NCBI GenBank assembly: GCA_021647505.1
Contig: JAKIUN010000006.1
Location: 36,085 to 100,084 of the forward strand
DNA from: Gammaproteobacteria bacterium
GTDB lineage: Bacteria > Pseudomonadota > Gammaproteobacteria > SZUA-152
DNA length: 64,000 nt
Direction: 5' to 3'
The notes beneath the pieces are model-generated. The model saw nothing but the letters and a program-made list of their open reading frames with translations, was not told where the DNA came from and made no database searches. A program made the position numbers and the translations under genes. Position 1 is the first letter of the stretch; each line of letters begins with the position of its first letter. Below are positions 22,200-32,528 of this stretch, in pieces.

Positions 22200-22918
22200 G
22201 GCGAGGCGGCATCCGTGGCCACGGTATCGCCGTTGGCAGATGTATCAACGACAGCGGCATCCTGCTCACGCTCACCACCGCTGAGCTGCGCCACCACTGC
22301 CGCCAGACGTTTTTCCATGGTGGCGTCGATCTGTGAGTTTTCACTCAGAATGCGGCAATCGCCGCGTATCAGGGCGGGGTCTTCTTGCAGCTGCCAGTCA
22401 CGGTGGGTATCGCTGCCGGCATCGCGCGCCACCAAGGCCTCGGTCACCACGGCAACATCATCCGGATGCAGACAGACGCGCACATGGCGCGAGGCCACCG
22501 GCAACGCCGCCAGGGCCTCGCGCACCACCGCCACCACCTGGCCAGGGTCACTACGCAACTCGCGCCGCACCAAGGCCTGGGCGAGAGTCACAGAGAGATC
22601 CACCAAGGCCTGTTCCACAGCCGCATCCATCGCCTCGAAGGGCCGGCCCAGAGCCTGCGCCAGTCCATCCAGCAAGGCGGCACGCCGGACGATCTCCGCC
22701 TGCCCCGCCGCCAGACCTTCTTCCCGACCCTTGATAAAACCGTCGTCCCAGGCCTCTTTGTAGGCCTGGGTCTGTATATTCTCCAGCTGCTCGGCCGTCA
22801 GCAGGCTAGACGGCGATAGCTCTTCGATATCCGCAGCGGGCAGTTCCGCCACCTGTGGCAACTCCCAGCGCTGATAACCCTCGTCCGCCTTCGCCTTGTC
22901 GATCAGTTTGGATCCCAC
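22196..22918 (-). CDS. fliH: Flagellar assembly protein FliH
   Basis: Between fliG and fli[50 protein letters not shown]. Confidence 0.88.
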   Translation of the reverse strand: MGSKLIDKAKADEGYQRWELPQVAELPAADIEELSPSSLLTAEQLENIQTQAYKEAWDDGFIKGREEGLAAGQAEIVRRAALLDGLAQALGRPFEAMDAAVEQALVDLSVTLAQALVRRELRSDPGQVVAVVREALAALPVASRHVRVCLHPDDVAVVTEALVARDAGSDTHRDWQLQEDPALIRGDCRILSENSQIDATMEKRLAAVVAQLSGGEREQDAAVVDTSANGDTVATDAASP

Positions 22919-23036
22919 GTCTCACCACCCCTTGATAGTGAAAACAGCCACGGTTTCAAGCACGCTGAATCCTGGCTTTTCACCGCATTCCGCCCGGAAT
23001 GATCGTGTTTCCAACTTAAAGATGCACCATGCAGGG

Positions 23037-24056
23037 CTAAACATATTCTTCGCCACCACCGCCGCCTAACGAAATATCACCGGCTTCGGCCAGGCGTCGG
23101 GCAACGGAAAGGATTTCTTTCTGTGCTCCTTCCACATCAGACAATTTCACCGGCCCCTTGGCCTCGAGATCGTCGCGCAACATTTCCGCAGCGCGCTTGG
23201 ACATGTTTTTGAATATCTTCTCTTGCAACGCATCCTCCGCACCTTTTAGCGCCAGTATCAGCGACTCGGAGGAAATCTCGCGCAGGATGGTTTGAATATC
23301 GCGATCCTCTACTTCCAGCAGGTTGTCAAAAACGAACATCAGATCCTGGATATTCTGCCCCAGATCCGTGTCCACTTCCTTGATGCCGTCCATGATCTCG
23401 CCTTCGATGCTGCTGTCCATGAAATTGAGAATATTGGCTGCGGCCTTGATGCCGCCCACGCTGGAGGACTTGACGTTGGAATTGCCGGAAAACTGCTTTT
23501 CGAGAATATCGTTGAGTTCGTTGAGGGCATTGGGCTGAATGCCATCGAGACTGGCGATGCGCAGGGTCACGTCCACGCGCACCCGATCCGGGAACAATAC
23601 CAACACTTCTGCAGCCTGATCTGGCTCCAGATAGGACAGCACAATCGCCATGATCTGTGGATGTTCCAGGCGGATGATCTCCGCCACCGCGCGCGGATCC
23701 ATCCATTTCAGGGTTTCCAGCCCCTTGGTGTTACCACCCTGGATAATACGATCGATGAGGCCCTCGGCCTTATCCTGCCCGAGGGCATTGATGAGCACCT
23801 TGCGCACGTATTCATCGGAACCCAGGCCGAGACCCGTCTCTTCCTGAACCATGGAACAAAATTTATGCAGCACATCCTCGACCTGCTGGCGAGTGATGTT
23901 GTCGATCTGCGCCATCGCCACACCCAGCTTTTGCACCTCTTTCGGATCCATGTGCTTGAGTACCTCAGAGGCCGCCTTTTCCCCCAGCGTCATCAACAGA
24001 ATGGCGGAACGCTGAACTCCATTGAGTTCTTTTGCCTTTTCTCCTGCTTCAGCCAT
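23037..24056 (-). CDS. fliG: Flagellar motor switch protein FliG
   Basis: 339 aa; RSAILLMTLGEKAASEVLKHMDPKEVQKLG, EHPQIMAIVLSYLEPDQAAEVL, LILALKGAEDALQEKIFKNMSKRAAEML. Confidence 0.95.
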   Translation of the reverse strand: MAEAGEKAKELNGVQRSAILLMTLGEKAASEVLKHMDPKEVQKLGVAMAQIDNITRQQVEDVLHKFCSMVQEETGLGLGSDEYVRKVLINALGQDKAEGLIDRIIQGGNTKGLETLKWMDPRAVAEIIRLEHPQIMAIVLSYLEPDQAAEVLVLFPDRVRVDVTLRIASLDGIQPNALNELNDILEKQFSGNSNVKSSSVGGIKAAANILNFMDSSIEGEIMDGIKEVDTDLGQNIQDLMFVFDNLLEVEDRDIQTILREISSESLILALKGAEDALQEKIFKNMSKRAAEMLRDDLEAKGPVKLSDVEGAQKEILSVARRLAEAGDISLGGGGGEEYV

Positions 24057-25695
24057 CCTGCTTCACCCAGTTTTTTACCACTTGCGCCACCAGTTTCGGA
24101 TCCTGCTCAATGGCCGCATTGGCCGTGGCCAGATTCTGTTCGTAGGAACCAGGCGGTCCACCCAGTGCCGGTTGCACCGCCTCCTGGCTCAGGCTTACGG
24201 TGTCCTCGCTAATCCCCCCGGCATCGCCTTCCTTTTCTCCATTGGCAACCACCAATTCCTGCATCTGTGGCGCGGCCAGTGACTTCATCACGGGCTTCAA
24301 TACGCCGAAGACCAACAGCAGCACCAGCAGACCGCCTATGCCCTTCTTCACCAGATCCTGCGCCCAGGCCTGCTCCCAGATAGGCACCTCTGGCAGAGGA
24401 GCCGGCTCTGCGGGCAAAGTAAAGGCAGAATTGATGACATTCACGCTGTCACCGCGCTCGGTATTGAAACCAACGGCCTTCTTCACCAGTTCGGTCATGC
24501 GCTCCAGTTCTTCTGGGCTGCGCTGCTGGCGGGTCAGCTGACCCGCCTCATCGACACTGACCCGGTCATCCACCACCACCGCCACCGACAGGCGTTGCAG
24601 ACTGCCCATGGCATAGCGCGTGTGGCTGATAGTCTTGTCCAACTCGAAGTTGCGAATCTCACGACGGCGGCTGTGTGTGGGCGAGGCGAGAGCCGTGGCA
24701 CCCGCATCACCTGGCGGCAGGACTTCCGGCGCCTGCGCAAGGCCTGGCGGCTGGTTGGTCAGGGCGCCGGGAATACCACCGTCGGCCGCACCATTGGATG
24801 ATTCCTCTGTGGTCTGATTGCTGCGCAGCGCGGCGCTATCCGGGTTATATATTTCCTGGGTTTGTTCGCTGGCGGTGAAGTCCAGATCTGCCGTCACCTG
24901 GGCACGCAGGGCGTTACTGCCCAACAGCGGGCCGAGAATGCCCTCGATGCGCTCGATGTAACTCTTTTCCAGACGCCGGGTATATTCAAATTGGGAATTG
25001 CTCAGGGCCAGCCGTTTGTCCATATCACCCTGGGTAAGCAGATTGCCCTTCTGATCCACCACCGTCACCTGGGCGGTTTCCAGATTTGGCACACTGGAAG
25101 ACACCATGTGCACAATAGCCGTGACCTGCCCTTTCTCCAGCACCCGGCCCGGGTACAGATTCACCACCACCGAGGCGCGTGCCTTCTGCCGGTTGCGGAC
25201 GAATACCGACTGCCGCGGCACCGCCAAATGCACGCGCGCGGATTGCACGCTACGGAGGCTTTGCACGGTGCGCGCCAGTTCGATTTCCAGCGCTCGCTGA
25301 TAGCGCGCCTTTTCCATGAATTGGCTGATACCAAAAGTATTCTTTTTGTCCAGCGCCTCAAAACCGGCACTGACACCTTTCGGCAACCCCATGGCCGCCA
25401 GTTTGATGCGCGCTGAATGAATATCAGCCGCTGGCACCAACACCGCGCCGGAGGTTTCATCCAGCTTGGCATCGATGCCACTCTGCCGCAACGCGTCCAA
25501 CACCGTACCCACGTCCTGCTCCGCCAACGCACCGTACAACACCCCATAGTTGGGCGTCCACGACCACAACACCACCGTGACACCGATTGCTACGCTCGCC
25601 GCCAGGCCGATCATGAGGCCGATCTGACGCAGTGCATCCAACCCGTTCAGCCCCGAAAAAGAGGCCGACATTTCTTCTGTTTTTACCCGTGCCAT
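24049..25695 (-). CDS. fliF: Flagellar M-ring protein FliF
   Basis: 548 aa; YGVLYGALAEQDVGTVLDALRQSGI, RVHLAVPRQSVFVR, NFELDKTISHT. Confidence 0.95.
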   Translation of the reverse strand: MARVKTEEMSASFSGLNGLDALRQIGLMIGLAASVAIGVTVVLWSWTPNYGVLYGALAEQDVGTVLDALRQSGIDAKLDETSGAVLVPAADIHSARIKLAAMGLPKGVSAGFEALDKKNTFGISQFMEKARYQRALEIELARTVQSLRSVQSARVHLAVPRQSVFVRNRQKARASVVVNLYPGRVLEKGQVTAIVHMVSSSVPNLETAQVTVVDQKGNLLTQGDMDKRLALSNSQFEYTRRLEKSYIERIEGILGPLLGSNALRAQVTADLDFTASEQTQEIYNPDSAALRSNQTTEESSNGAADGGIPGALTNQPPGLAQAPEVLPPGDAGATALASPTHSRRREIRNFELDKTISHTRYAMGSLQRLSVAVVVDDRVSVDEAGQLTRQQRSPEELERMTELVKKAVGFNTERGDSVNVINSAFTLPAEPAPLPEVPIWEQAWAQDLVKKGIGGLLVLLLVFGVLKPVMKSLAAPQMQELVVANGEKEGDAGGISEDTVSLSQEAVQPALGGPPGSYEQNLATANAAIEQDPKLVAQVVKNWVKQDG

Positions 25696-25742
25696 TTCAG
25701 CTCGTTGCCTCTCATCGAATCACTGCGCAAAAACATGTCATG

Positions 25743-26069
25743 TCAGACCTGCATCGACATTATCTGCTTATAGGCCTCCAGCAACTTGTTGCGCACCTGC
25801 ACCGTAGCCTGGAAGGCAATGCCAGATTTCTGTTTGGCAATCATCACCTCGGCCAGGCTCACATTGGGATCACCCATGACGAAGGCGTTACCCAGCTTGC
25901 CCGAGTTTTTTTGCAAGCCATTGACGCCGTCGATGCTCTGTTTCAGCAAGGCGCTGAAGTCCCCGGCGGTGCCATTGGCCTGCTGCGGGGCGGCAGCGGC
26001 TTGCCCCTGCGCGGCGGCGGCCATGGCACGCATTTGCACCAACAACTGGCTGGTATCGATTTCATTCAT
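25743..26069 (-). CDS. fliE: Flagellar hook-basal body protein FliE
   Basis: DFSALLKQSIDGVNGLQKNSGKLGNAFVMGDPNVSLAEVMIAKQKSGIAFQATVQVRNKLLEAYKQIMSMQV; MNEIDT start at 26069 preferred. Confidence 0.93.
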   Translation of the reverse strand: MNEIDTSQLLVQMRAMAAAAQGQAAAAPQQANGTAGDFSALLKQSIDGVNGLQKNSGKLGNAFVMGDPNVSLAEVMIAKQKSGIAFQATVQVRNKLLEAYKQIMSMQV

Positions 26070-26117
26070 GATGGAACTCTCCTGTAAAACCTGGTAACAA
26101 CCGTAACCATTCATTGC

Positions 26118-26191
26118 GCCACAGAGACGCGGAGTACACAGAGGCTGGTAAATTTATAGGCAATTCTCTGTGCACTCCGTGCCTCTGTGGC
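26118..26191. repeat. Long palindromic repeat (CACAGAG family) between fleR-like and fliE
   Basis: gccacagagacgcggagtacacagag and ctctgtgcactccgtgcctctgtggc form 26-bp near-perfect arms. Confidence 0.75.
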
Positions 26192-26219
26192 AAATCGTTA
26201 CCCATCAAAAAACAACGGC

Positions 26220-27650
26220 TCATGACATCTCCGCACCGTAACGGCCCGGTACCGACAAGCCCATTTCACGCATCCGCGCCAATTTGTAACGCAGAGTACG
26301 CTGGCTGATGCCCAGCTTCTCGGCAGCAGTCTTGCGATTGCCGTGATCGGCCTTGAGTACCGACAGGATGCGACTGTATTCGTGACCCTTCATTTCATCA
26401 CACAGCGACTTGCGGCCTTCGTCGTCGCCATCCGGCAACGCTGACAACTCATCGACCAGCTCGCACTGAATGTCCTCGGCGGCAATACAGTTACCGTTGT
26501 ACAGAATCAGCGCACGTTGGATGACGTTGTCCAGTTCACGCACATTGCCGGGCCAGTGGTGGTTCTGCAGTTGTGTCTTCGCCGCCTCACTCAGCAGCGG
26601 TGCCTTCGCCGGACTGTTTGCCGGGCTGTTCAGTAAAAGAGAAGCAGAAAGTGTGCCGCTGACAATGCGGAAATGCTTTCGCAGTAGGCGCTCGGCTAGC
26701 GGCACAATGTCGTCAGCACGCTCACGCAGTGCAGGAATGCGAATCGGAAAAACGTTGAGGCGGTAGAATAGGTCTTCACGAAAATGACCGGCCTTGACCT
26801 CTTTGCGCATGTCGCGGTTGGAGGTGGCGAGCACACGCACATCCAGTTCGATAAGCTTGTTGCCGCCCAAACGCTCCACTTGCCGCTCCTGCAACACACG
26901 CAGCAACTTGGCCTGCAGGGCGGCATCCATCTCGGAGATTTCATCCAGCAGCAGGGTGCCACCCTGGGCCAGTTCAAACTTGCCGGGGCAGGCCTTATAG
27001 GCGCCAGTGAAAGCGCCCTTCTCGTAACCAAACAGAGTGGCTTCGAGCATATTGTCGGGAATCGCCGCACAGTTGATGGCGATAAAGGGCTGATCGGCAC
27101 GCACCGAATGGCGATGGATGTACTGCGCCAACACCTCTTTACCGACGCCACTCTCACCGGTGAGCATCACCGTGGCGTCACTGGCGGCAACGCGCTTTGA
27201 CAGTTCCATCAGTTGGCGGCTGCGCACATCTACCGCCACCATTTCACCATCGGCGGAGCCGCCAGCGGCAAGCGCCGTGCCGGTAAGCGGGTCGATGTGC
27301 AGCGCCATATTGGCCACCAGCACTTCGGCCTCAAAGGGCTTGGTGAGGTAGTCCACCGCGCCGTCGCGCATGGCCTCGACGGCCATTTCAATGGAGCCGT
27401 AAGCGGTCATCAGCATCACCGGCAATGGCGGCCATTTCCGTTTGATCTGTTTCAACAGGGTATGGCCGTCCATGCGCGGCATCTGGATATCGGTAATCAC
27501 CATCTGCACCGTCTTGCGCTCGAGAATATCCAGCGCCGTATAGCCATTATCGGCGGTTTCCGTGGCATAGCCCGCCAGAGTCAGCGTGTCGCAGAGGGCG
27601 CCACGCAGCTCTGCATCATCTTCCACAACCAGAATAATTGCCTGTTTCAT
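26220..27650 (-). CDS. fleR: Sigma-54-dependent response regulator, FleR/FlrC-like
   Basis: REC (ILVVEDDAELRGALCDTLTLAGY) + AAA+ (GESGVGKEVLAQYIH, GAFTGA) + Fis-type HTH. MKQAIILVVEDD start at 27650; the ORF-track extension to 27854 lies in the MITE-like repeat. Confidence 0.88.
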   Translation of the reverse strand: MKQAIILVVEDDAELRGALCDTLTLAGYATETADNGYTALDILERKTVQMVITDIQMPRMDGHTLLKQIKRKWPPLPVMLMTAYGSIEMAVEAMRDGAVDYLTKPFEAEVLVANMALHIDPLTGTALAAGGSADGEMVAVDVRSRQLMELSKRVAASDATVMLTGESGVGKEVLAQYIHRHSVRADQPFIAINCAAIPDNMLEATLFGYEKGAFTGAYKACPGKFELAQGGTLLLDEISEMDAALQAKLLRVLQERQVERLGGNKLIELDVRVLATSNRDMRKEVKAGHFREDLFYRLNVFPIRIPALRERADDIVPLAERLLRKHFRIVSGTLSASLLLNSPANSPAKAPLLSEAAKTQLQNHHWPGNVRELDNVIQRALILYNGNCIAAEDIQCELVDELSALPDGDDEGRKSLCDEMKGHEYSRILSVLKADHGNRKTAAEKLGISQRTLRYKLARMREMGLSVPGRYGAEMS

Positions 27651-27662
27651 ATAACCTCCTAA

Positions 27663-27927
27663 GGGCCTGTTAACACTTATTGCACCGCCGCGACGGTGGC
27701 CATTTTTTTGTAGGGCAAGGCGCATTGAGCACCGTGTACTGAATGTACATAAGCGAAATGCAACACCGCCCTGCGGAAAAATGGCCCCGTCCCTTCGGGT
27801 TGCGCCCCAAAACGGGCCATGCAGCGTTGCTCGTCGTTCATTTGGAACCACCAAACTTCTCTCCTCGCGCCTTGCATGGCCCGTTTTGGGGCGGCAACGC
27901 GGTGGTGCAATAAGTGTTAACAGGCCC
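27663..27927. mobile_element. MITE-like non-autonomous element, 265 bp, with terminal inverted repeats and candidate 3-bp TSD (TAA)
   Basis: Left end GGGCCTGTTAACACTTATTGCACCGCCGCG; right end reverse complement GGGCCTGTTAACACTTATTGCACCACCGCG; both flanked by taa; internal hairpin ccccaaaacgggccatgca...tgcatggcccgttttgggg. Confidence 0.85.
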
Positions 27928-27953
27928 TAACAAAATCTGTTGCCACGGACGCA

Positions 27954-29069
27954 TCATTGGCCACCATCCAGACGTGGTAATTGCACTATGAATTCACTGC
28001 CTTCACCCGGCCGGCTGTTGACCCGCACGCCCCCGCCGTTGGCCTGGGCCACGGCCTGCACCACGGACAGGCCCAGGCCGGTACCGTTGGCGCGGGTGGT
28101 AAAAAAAGGTTTGAAGAGATGCTCCCGCACCTCGGTGGGAATACCGGGGCCGGTATCGATAATGGTGATTTCCAGCATGTCGCAGGCGCCCTGGCGCAGT
28201 CCCAGTTGCAGAACACCACCTTGTCCCATGGCCTGCATGGCATTGTTGGTAATATTCAACAGAGCGCTGAGCAGGGTACGTGGATTCCCCTGCACACGGG
28301 CACCTTCACAGGTATTGCTAATCCGCAATTCAGTACCCCGCTCCTCGCAGTGTGGCGCCACCGCACTAGCCAGGCTGGCGAGCAGAGAATCCAATTCAAT
28401 GACGTCTTCCCCACCATAGCCACTGCGTGAAAATAGCAGCATGTCATTAGTCAGTGCATCCAATTGCCGTAGTTGGGTGACGACTTTGTCGGCCAGTTCG
28501 GCACGGGATGCCACATCAAGATGGGGTCGCTTGAGCTGGGAGGCGTACAACAGGCCCGTGGCCAGCGGCGTGCGCACTTGATGGGCGAGGCCGGCGGCCA
28601 TCTCACCCAGCGCCGAAAGCCGTTGGTGCTGGCTCAAGCGCTGCTGTAATTCACGGGTTCCGGTGACATCGTTGAGTAGCAGCAGCTGGCCCGGCTCATC
28701 CCCCAGGGGACAGGTGGAGATGCTGACACGACGGCCATCGGCCAAAGAGATTTCATGACCATCGTCGCTGCGGGGAGAAAAGGCACGACCGATGATGTCG
28801 GTCCATCGCTCACCTGTCAGCGGTTCACCAAGCAATTCGATCGCTGCAGGATTGCATTCCTGCACACACCCCGAAGCATCCAACACCACGATACCGGAGG
28901 GCAGGGCATTAAAGATGGCTTGCAGGTGCCGCGTCTTATCCGGTACGGGTGGTGACACTTGACTGACGGAATGCAGCGGGTAAGAGGATTCCCGCCGCGG
29001 AGAAGTCAGGTCGAAGACCTGAAAAGAGTGCTCCAGGGCTTGGATCTGTGGGGTCTGCTGTACGGCCAT
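27954..29069 (-). CDS. fleS: Flagellar sensor histidine kinase, FleS/FlrB-like
   Basis: PAS region + LGEMAAGLAHQVRTPLATGLLYASQL (HisKA) + GTGLGLSVVQAVAQANGG (HATPase); upstream of fleR-like gene. MAVQQTPQ start at 29069 preferred. Confidence 0.85.
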   Translation of the reverse strand: MAVQQTPQIQALEHSFQVFDLTSPRRESSYPLHSVSQVSPPVPDKTRHLQAIFNALPSGIVVLDASGCVQECNPAAIELLGEPLTGERWTDIIGRAFSPRSDDGHEISLADGRRVSISTCPLGDEPGQLLLLNDVTGTRELQQRLSQHQRLSALGEMAAGLAHQVRTPLATGLLYASQLKRPHLDVASRAELADKVVTQLRQLDALTNDMLLFSRSGYGGEDVIELDSLLASLASAVAPHCEERGTELRISNTCEGARVQGNPRTLLSALLNITNNAMQAMGQGGVLQLGLRQGACDMLEITIIDTGPGIPTEVREHLFKPFFTTRANGTGLGLSVVQAVAQANGGGVRVNSRPGEGSEFIVQLPRLDGGQ

Positions 29070-29213
29070 AGTCACGCCTCGTTCTGACTGTTGCTGTCCG
29101 CCGCAGGTTTTCCTGCAGGCGGTACCTTGACAGCCATGAGTGAGCAAAATGCGTGCCTAAATAATATTTTCCTTTTTATTCAGTTGGTTAGGATATCCAA
29201 GAAAAAGCAGGAG

Positions 29214-30638
29214 TCAAATTCCCGTCACAGACTCACTGCGCTGCAAACCATACTTACGCAGTTTTTCGACCAGGGTGGTGCGACGCATCTTCAGCCGCTT
29301 GGCGGCATGGGCCACCACGCCGCCCGCCTCGTCCAGTGCCTGCTTGATCAGCGAGCACTCGACGGTGGAAATATGCTCCTTGAGATCCAGCCCCTCACGC
29401 GGCAGCCGGGAGGGTTGCAGGGGCATCATGGATGTCAACTGCGGATCCAGTGTGACCTGTGGCAGATTTTCACCACTGCCGGCGGGACGGAACTTGGCCG
29501 GTAAATCACCCATATCGACAATCCCATACGGGTGCATAATGACCAGCCGTTCGAGCAGGTTGGACAGCTCACGCACATTACCCGGCCAGCGGTACTGACA
29601 CAGGGCAATCAGGGCGGCCGGCGTAAAGCGCACCGAACCACGTTTTTCATTTTCCATGCGTGCGATCAACTCATTCACCAGCAAAGGCACATCGTCAATG
29701 CGCTCACGCAGGGGAGGCATGTCGATGGGAAAGACATTCAGACGGTAATACAGGTCTTCACGGAATTTACCCGCGCTGATCAGCTCATCGAGATTGCGAT
29801 GCGTTGCGGCGACAATACGCACATCGGCGATCAGCACTTTGTTGCCACCGATGCGCTCGAAGGTGCGTTCCTGCAGTACCCGCAATAGCTTGACCTGCAT
29901 GGTCATAGGCATATCGCCGATTTCATCGAGGAACAGGGTACCGCCTTCGGCCATTTCAAAGCGGCCGCGGCGGACACTAATAGCGCCGGTGAAGGCACCT
30001 TTCTCGTGACCGAAGAGTTCGCTTTCCAACAACTCGCCGGGAATGGCGCCACAGTTAATGGGGACGAACGGCTTGTCGCGGCGGGAGGAATGATAATGCA
30101 GGTTGCGTGCCACCACTTCCTTGCCGGTACCGGACTCACCCAGAATCAGCACTGTGGCATCCGTATTCGCCACCTGTTCAATGAGCTTGTGCACCTCAAG
30201 AATACCGCGGCTATTACCCACCAAGCTGCGGAAAAGCTCCAGGTTCATGCCACCACCACGCTTCTGACTCAATCGATAGACCTGGGCGCGATGCAAGGCA
30301 TCAGAGACCTCGGCATAACGCATGGGGAGATTGATCAGACTGAAGGCGTTTTTGACCATATCTTTATCAAGATCACACTCACTATTTTCCGCCACCAGCA
30401 CCAAAATAGGTATATTTTTAGACGTCTCGTGCAACGCATCAAAGGTTGTCTTACGCGCCTCCGCAGAGCTGCAGCCCCCAAGGATAATGGCCTCAACCCC
30501 GTCGTCCAGCTTATTGCTGGCCGCTTGGTAGTCGATGATGGTAATCGGTTCCTGGGCAACGAATTCGAGTATTGCGGCAAGCTTGTCCCGCTGCAGCTTA
30601 TCGTCTTCCACCAGCAAGATAGTCATGGAATCAGGCAT
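29214..30638 (-). CDS. fleQ: Sigma-54 flagellar master regulator, FleQ/FlrA-like
   Basis: N-terminal receiver-like domain, GESGTGKEVVARNLHYHS, GAFTGAIS, C-terminal Fis HTH (AAKRLKMRRTTLVEKLRKYGL). MPDSMTILLVEDD start at 30638 preferred. Confidence 0.87.
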   Translation of the reverse strand: MPDSMTILLVEDDKLQRDKLAAILEFVAQEPITIIDYQAASNKLDDGVEAIILGGCSSAEARKTTFDALHETSKNIPILVLVAENSECDLDKDMVKNAFSLINLPMRYAEVSDALHRAQVYRLSQKRGGGMNLELFRSLVGNSRGILEVHKLIEQVANTDATVLILGESGTGKEVVARNLHYHSSRRDKPFVPINCGAIPGELLESELFGHEKGAFTGAISVRRGRFEMAEGGTLFLDEIGDMPMTMQVKLLRVLQERTFERIGGNKVLIADVRIVAATHRNLDELISAGKFREDLYYRLNVFPIDMPPLRERIDDVPLLVNELIARMENEKRGSVRFTPAALIALCQYRWPGNVRELSNLLERLVIMHPYGIVDMGDLPAKFRPAGSGENLPQVTLDPQLTSMMPLQPSRLPREGLDLKEHISTVECSLIKQALDEAGGVVAHAAKRLKMRRTTLVEKLRKYGLQRSESVTGI

Positions 30639-30865
30639 TTTTTTCTCCGTGCACCAATCGAGCACTCTATCCATATGTACCTTGACGGAGTGCTTAGGCT
30701 CCGTCAATTTTCCCAGCCCGCTAAGTAAAACACCTGATTTCCGATATGTCAAAATATTGTCACGAGTAGTGCAGGAAAAATACCTTTAAAAACGAAGAGC
30801 TATCAGCTTTCCCTGAATACGGGCACAAAGAAACCGGTTCAACTTGCTATTCATTCACAGCTGCC

Positions 30866-30920
30866 CCACATTCCGCGTGGACATGAACAGCCTGCCCACC
30901 CTTCTAGTGGGCTTTTTGAT
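30866..30920. repeat. REP-like palindromic repeat
   Basis: ccacattccgcgtggacatgaacagcctgcccacccttctagtgggc, same family as 15005 and 31811. Confidence 0.6.
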
Positions 30921-31072
30921 GGTCTTTACCAGCACAAAAACAAGCCAATCAGTTGTTTCCCCACTGAATATTAACCTGGTAACAATATAGATCATGTTCA
31001 GAACGCCTGGCGTCCCAGCCGATTGTTTTCAAAAAGAAAAGCCCATAACTACCCAGCAACCGAAATTGCCAG

Positions 31073-31804
31073 ATGGATGATATCGGCTCAGCTACCGTGG
31101 ATATAGATGGGAATATGTATTTCACGGGCAGCAGTCTCGGAAACACATATTTAACCGTAAAATACGATAACCTGGGCAATATTATCTGGAGCCGGTTTTG
31201 GCATGCGGAAGGAGATGGGACTCAAGGGAAAACCGTCCATGGTTTGCAGCTGGATGCCAATAATAATGTTTACCTCCTTGTGCAATCCATAAATTATGAA
31301 AACTCTTGCCTATACTGCATAACATCATTCGTCGTACACTTTAGTTCAGACGGCAATACGACAAATAGCACTATCTTAAATGGAACAAACGGCTATGCGG
31401 CAGGGGCTATTAAAGTAGCCGATGACAAAATCTACGCTACTATACTTAGCCGAAACACTCACATGCTGACTGTGCAAAAACTAAATACAGACTTGTCGCT
31501 GGACTGGAGCACAGAGTATTCGAATTCCAATGGCAATTTAGCACTTGTCAGCCCGGATGTTGATGGACTTGGCAATGTCCTTGTCGGTTTTCGTGGGCGA
31601 TACAACGATGTTATGGTCAAATTCGACGTTTATGGCAATGAACTTTGGACACAGAACTTCGATGGAAGACGTTTAGTGTTCCTGAAATTTGGAACAACCG
31701 GTGAAATTTATGCTGCGGGTTCCCGCAGCACGGGTTTTGGCGCGAATCATAATGCCGATGTAGTAATGTATCGTTATGGCGTGACTCAGTTGATCTGTCA
31801 GTAA
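31073..31804 (+). CDS. Beta-propeller/SBBP-like repeat protein, probably an N-truncated fragment
   Basis: 243 aa with repeats such as DIDGNMYFTGSSLGNTYLTVKYDNLGNIIWSRFW and DVYGNELWTQNFDG...GEIYAAGSRS; no signal peptide. Confidence 0.5.
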   Translation: MDDIGSATVDIDGNMYFTGSSLGNTYLTVKYDNLGNIIWSRFWHAEGDGTQGKTVHGLQLDANNNVYLLVQSINYENSCLYCITSFVVHFSSDGNTTNSTILNGTNGYAAGAIKVADDKIYATILSRNTHMLTVQKLNTDLSLDWSTEYSNSNGNLALVSPDVDGLGNVLVGFRGRYNDVMVKFDVYGNELWTQNFDGRRLVFLKFGTTGEIYAAGSRSTGFGANHNADVVMYRYGVTQLICQ

Positions 31805-31810
31805 ATCAGT

Positions 31811-31860
31811 CAGCCGCGTGGGCACAAAAAACGTGCCCACCCTACCAGGTTTCTGTGGGG
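31811..31860. repeat. REP-like palindromic repeat adjacent to the RAYT remnant
   Basis: cagccgcgtgggcacaaaaaacgtgcccaccctaccaggtttctgtgggg. Confidence 0.65.
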
Positions 31861-31915
31861 AGTCCTCAGCGATTAAAGTTGGCTACTTACACCATGAAGA
31901 ACATGAAGAACGTGA

Positions 31916-32230
31916 TTATCCAATCACTGCGCCATAGCTACTCCACGGCCACTTGCGCAAGTCTTTCACCATACCCACCCGAATGGGATTCAGGACTACA
32001 TAACGAGACAGCTCCAGTAAGTATCTATCTTTCTGGAAAAGAATCGCCTTGTAACGTCCCTGAAATACATGACCCACCCGGCTGTATCTTCGGTTACTTC
32101 TTTGCGTATAAACACCGCTGAGCTGATGCATTCCCTGGGAGAAATTGCCCTCGGCAGTTTCTATCAGGATATGATAGTGATTGTCCATTAGGCACCAAGC
32201 ATGGCAGCGCCAATTAAACCGGGCGCTCAC
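31916..32230 (-). pseudogene. REP-associated tyrosine transposase (RAYT / Y1_Tnp) fragment, N-terminus missing
   Basis: CHAWCLMDNHYHILIETAEGNFSQGMHQLSGVYTQRSNRRYSRVGHVFQGRYKAILFQKDRYLLELSRYVVLNPIRVGMV is the RAYT core; N-terminal ~40 aa absent. Confidence 0.8.
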
Positions 32231-32275
32231 CTCACGAGGTCACATGATAAAGAGCACCAGCGTATTCTATCCTTA

Positions 32276-32528
32276 ATGGTCTTGCCAATGGAATATATTG
32301 CTAAAGATAGCCCCCAGGCCGCCCGGCTTCTGGTGCAACGCATCCACCACACTATTTCCTTGCTGAGCAATAACCCCTCTCTTGGCCATCCCGGGCGGTT
32401 GCCGGGCAGCCACGAACTCGTCATCCCAAAAACACGCTAATATCGTGCCTTAATCGTGTTCGTCCCCGCTTGCAACAAATTGAGATCCTGCACATATTCC
32501 ATGCATCACGCAAACTGCTAGAATGCTA
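32276..32528 (+). pseudogene. Frameshifted ParE/RelE-type toxin remnant
   Basis: MEYIAKDSPQAARLLVQRIHHTISLLSNNPSLGHPGRLPGSHELVIPKTR*; shifted frame continues QQIEILHIFHASRKLLEC*, the usual ParE C-terminus. Confidence 0.7.

Noticed and set aside
21009-22763. 584-aa plus-strand ORF opposite fliI/fliH
   Set aside because: Composition is His/Gly/Ala-rich shadow translation; fliI and fliH on the other strand are unambiguous.
27651-27854. N-terminal extension of the FleR-like ORF
   Set aside because: The extra residues are encoded by the MITE-like element; the receiver domain begins at MKQAIILVVEDD (27650).
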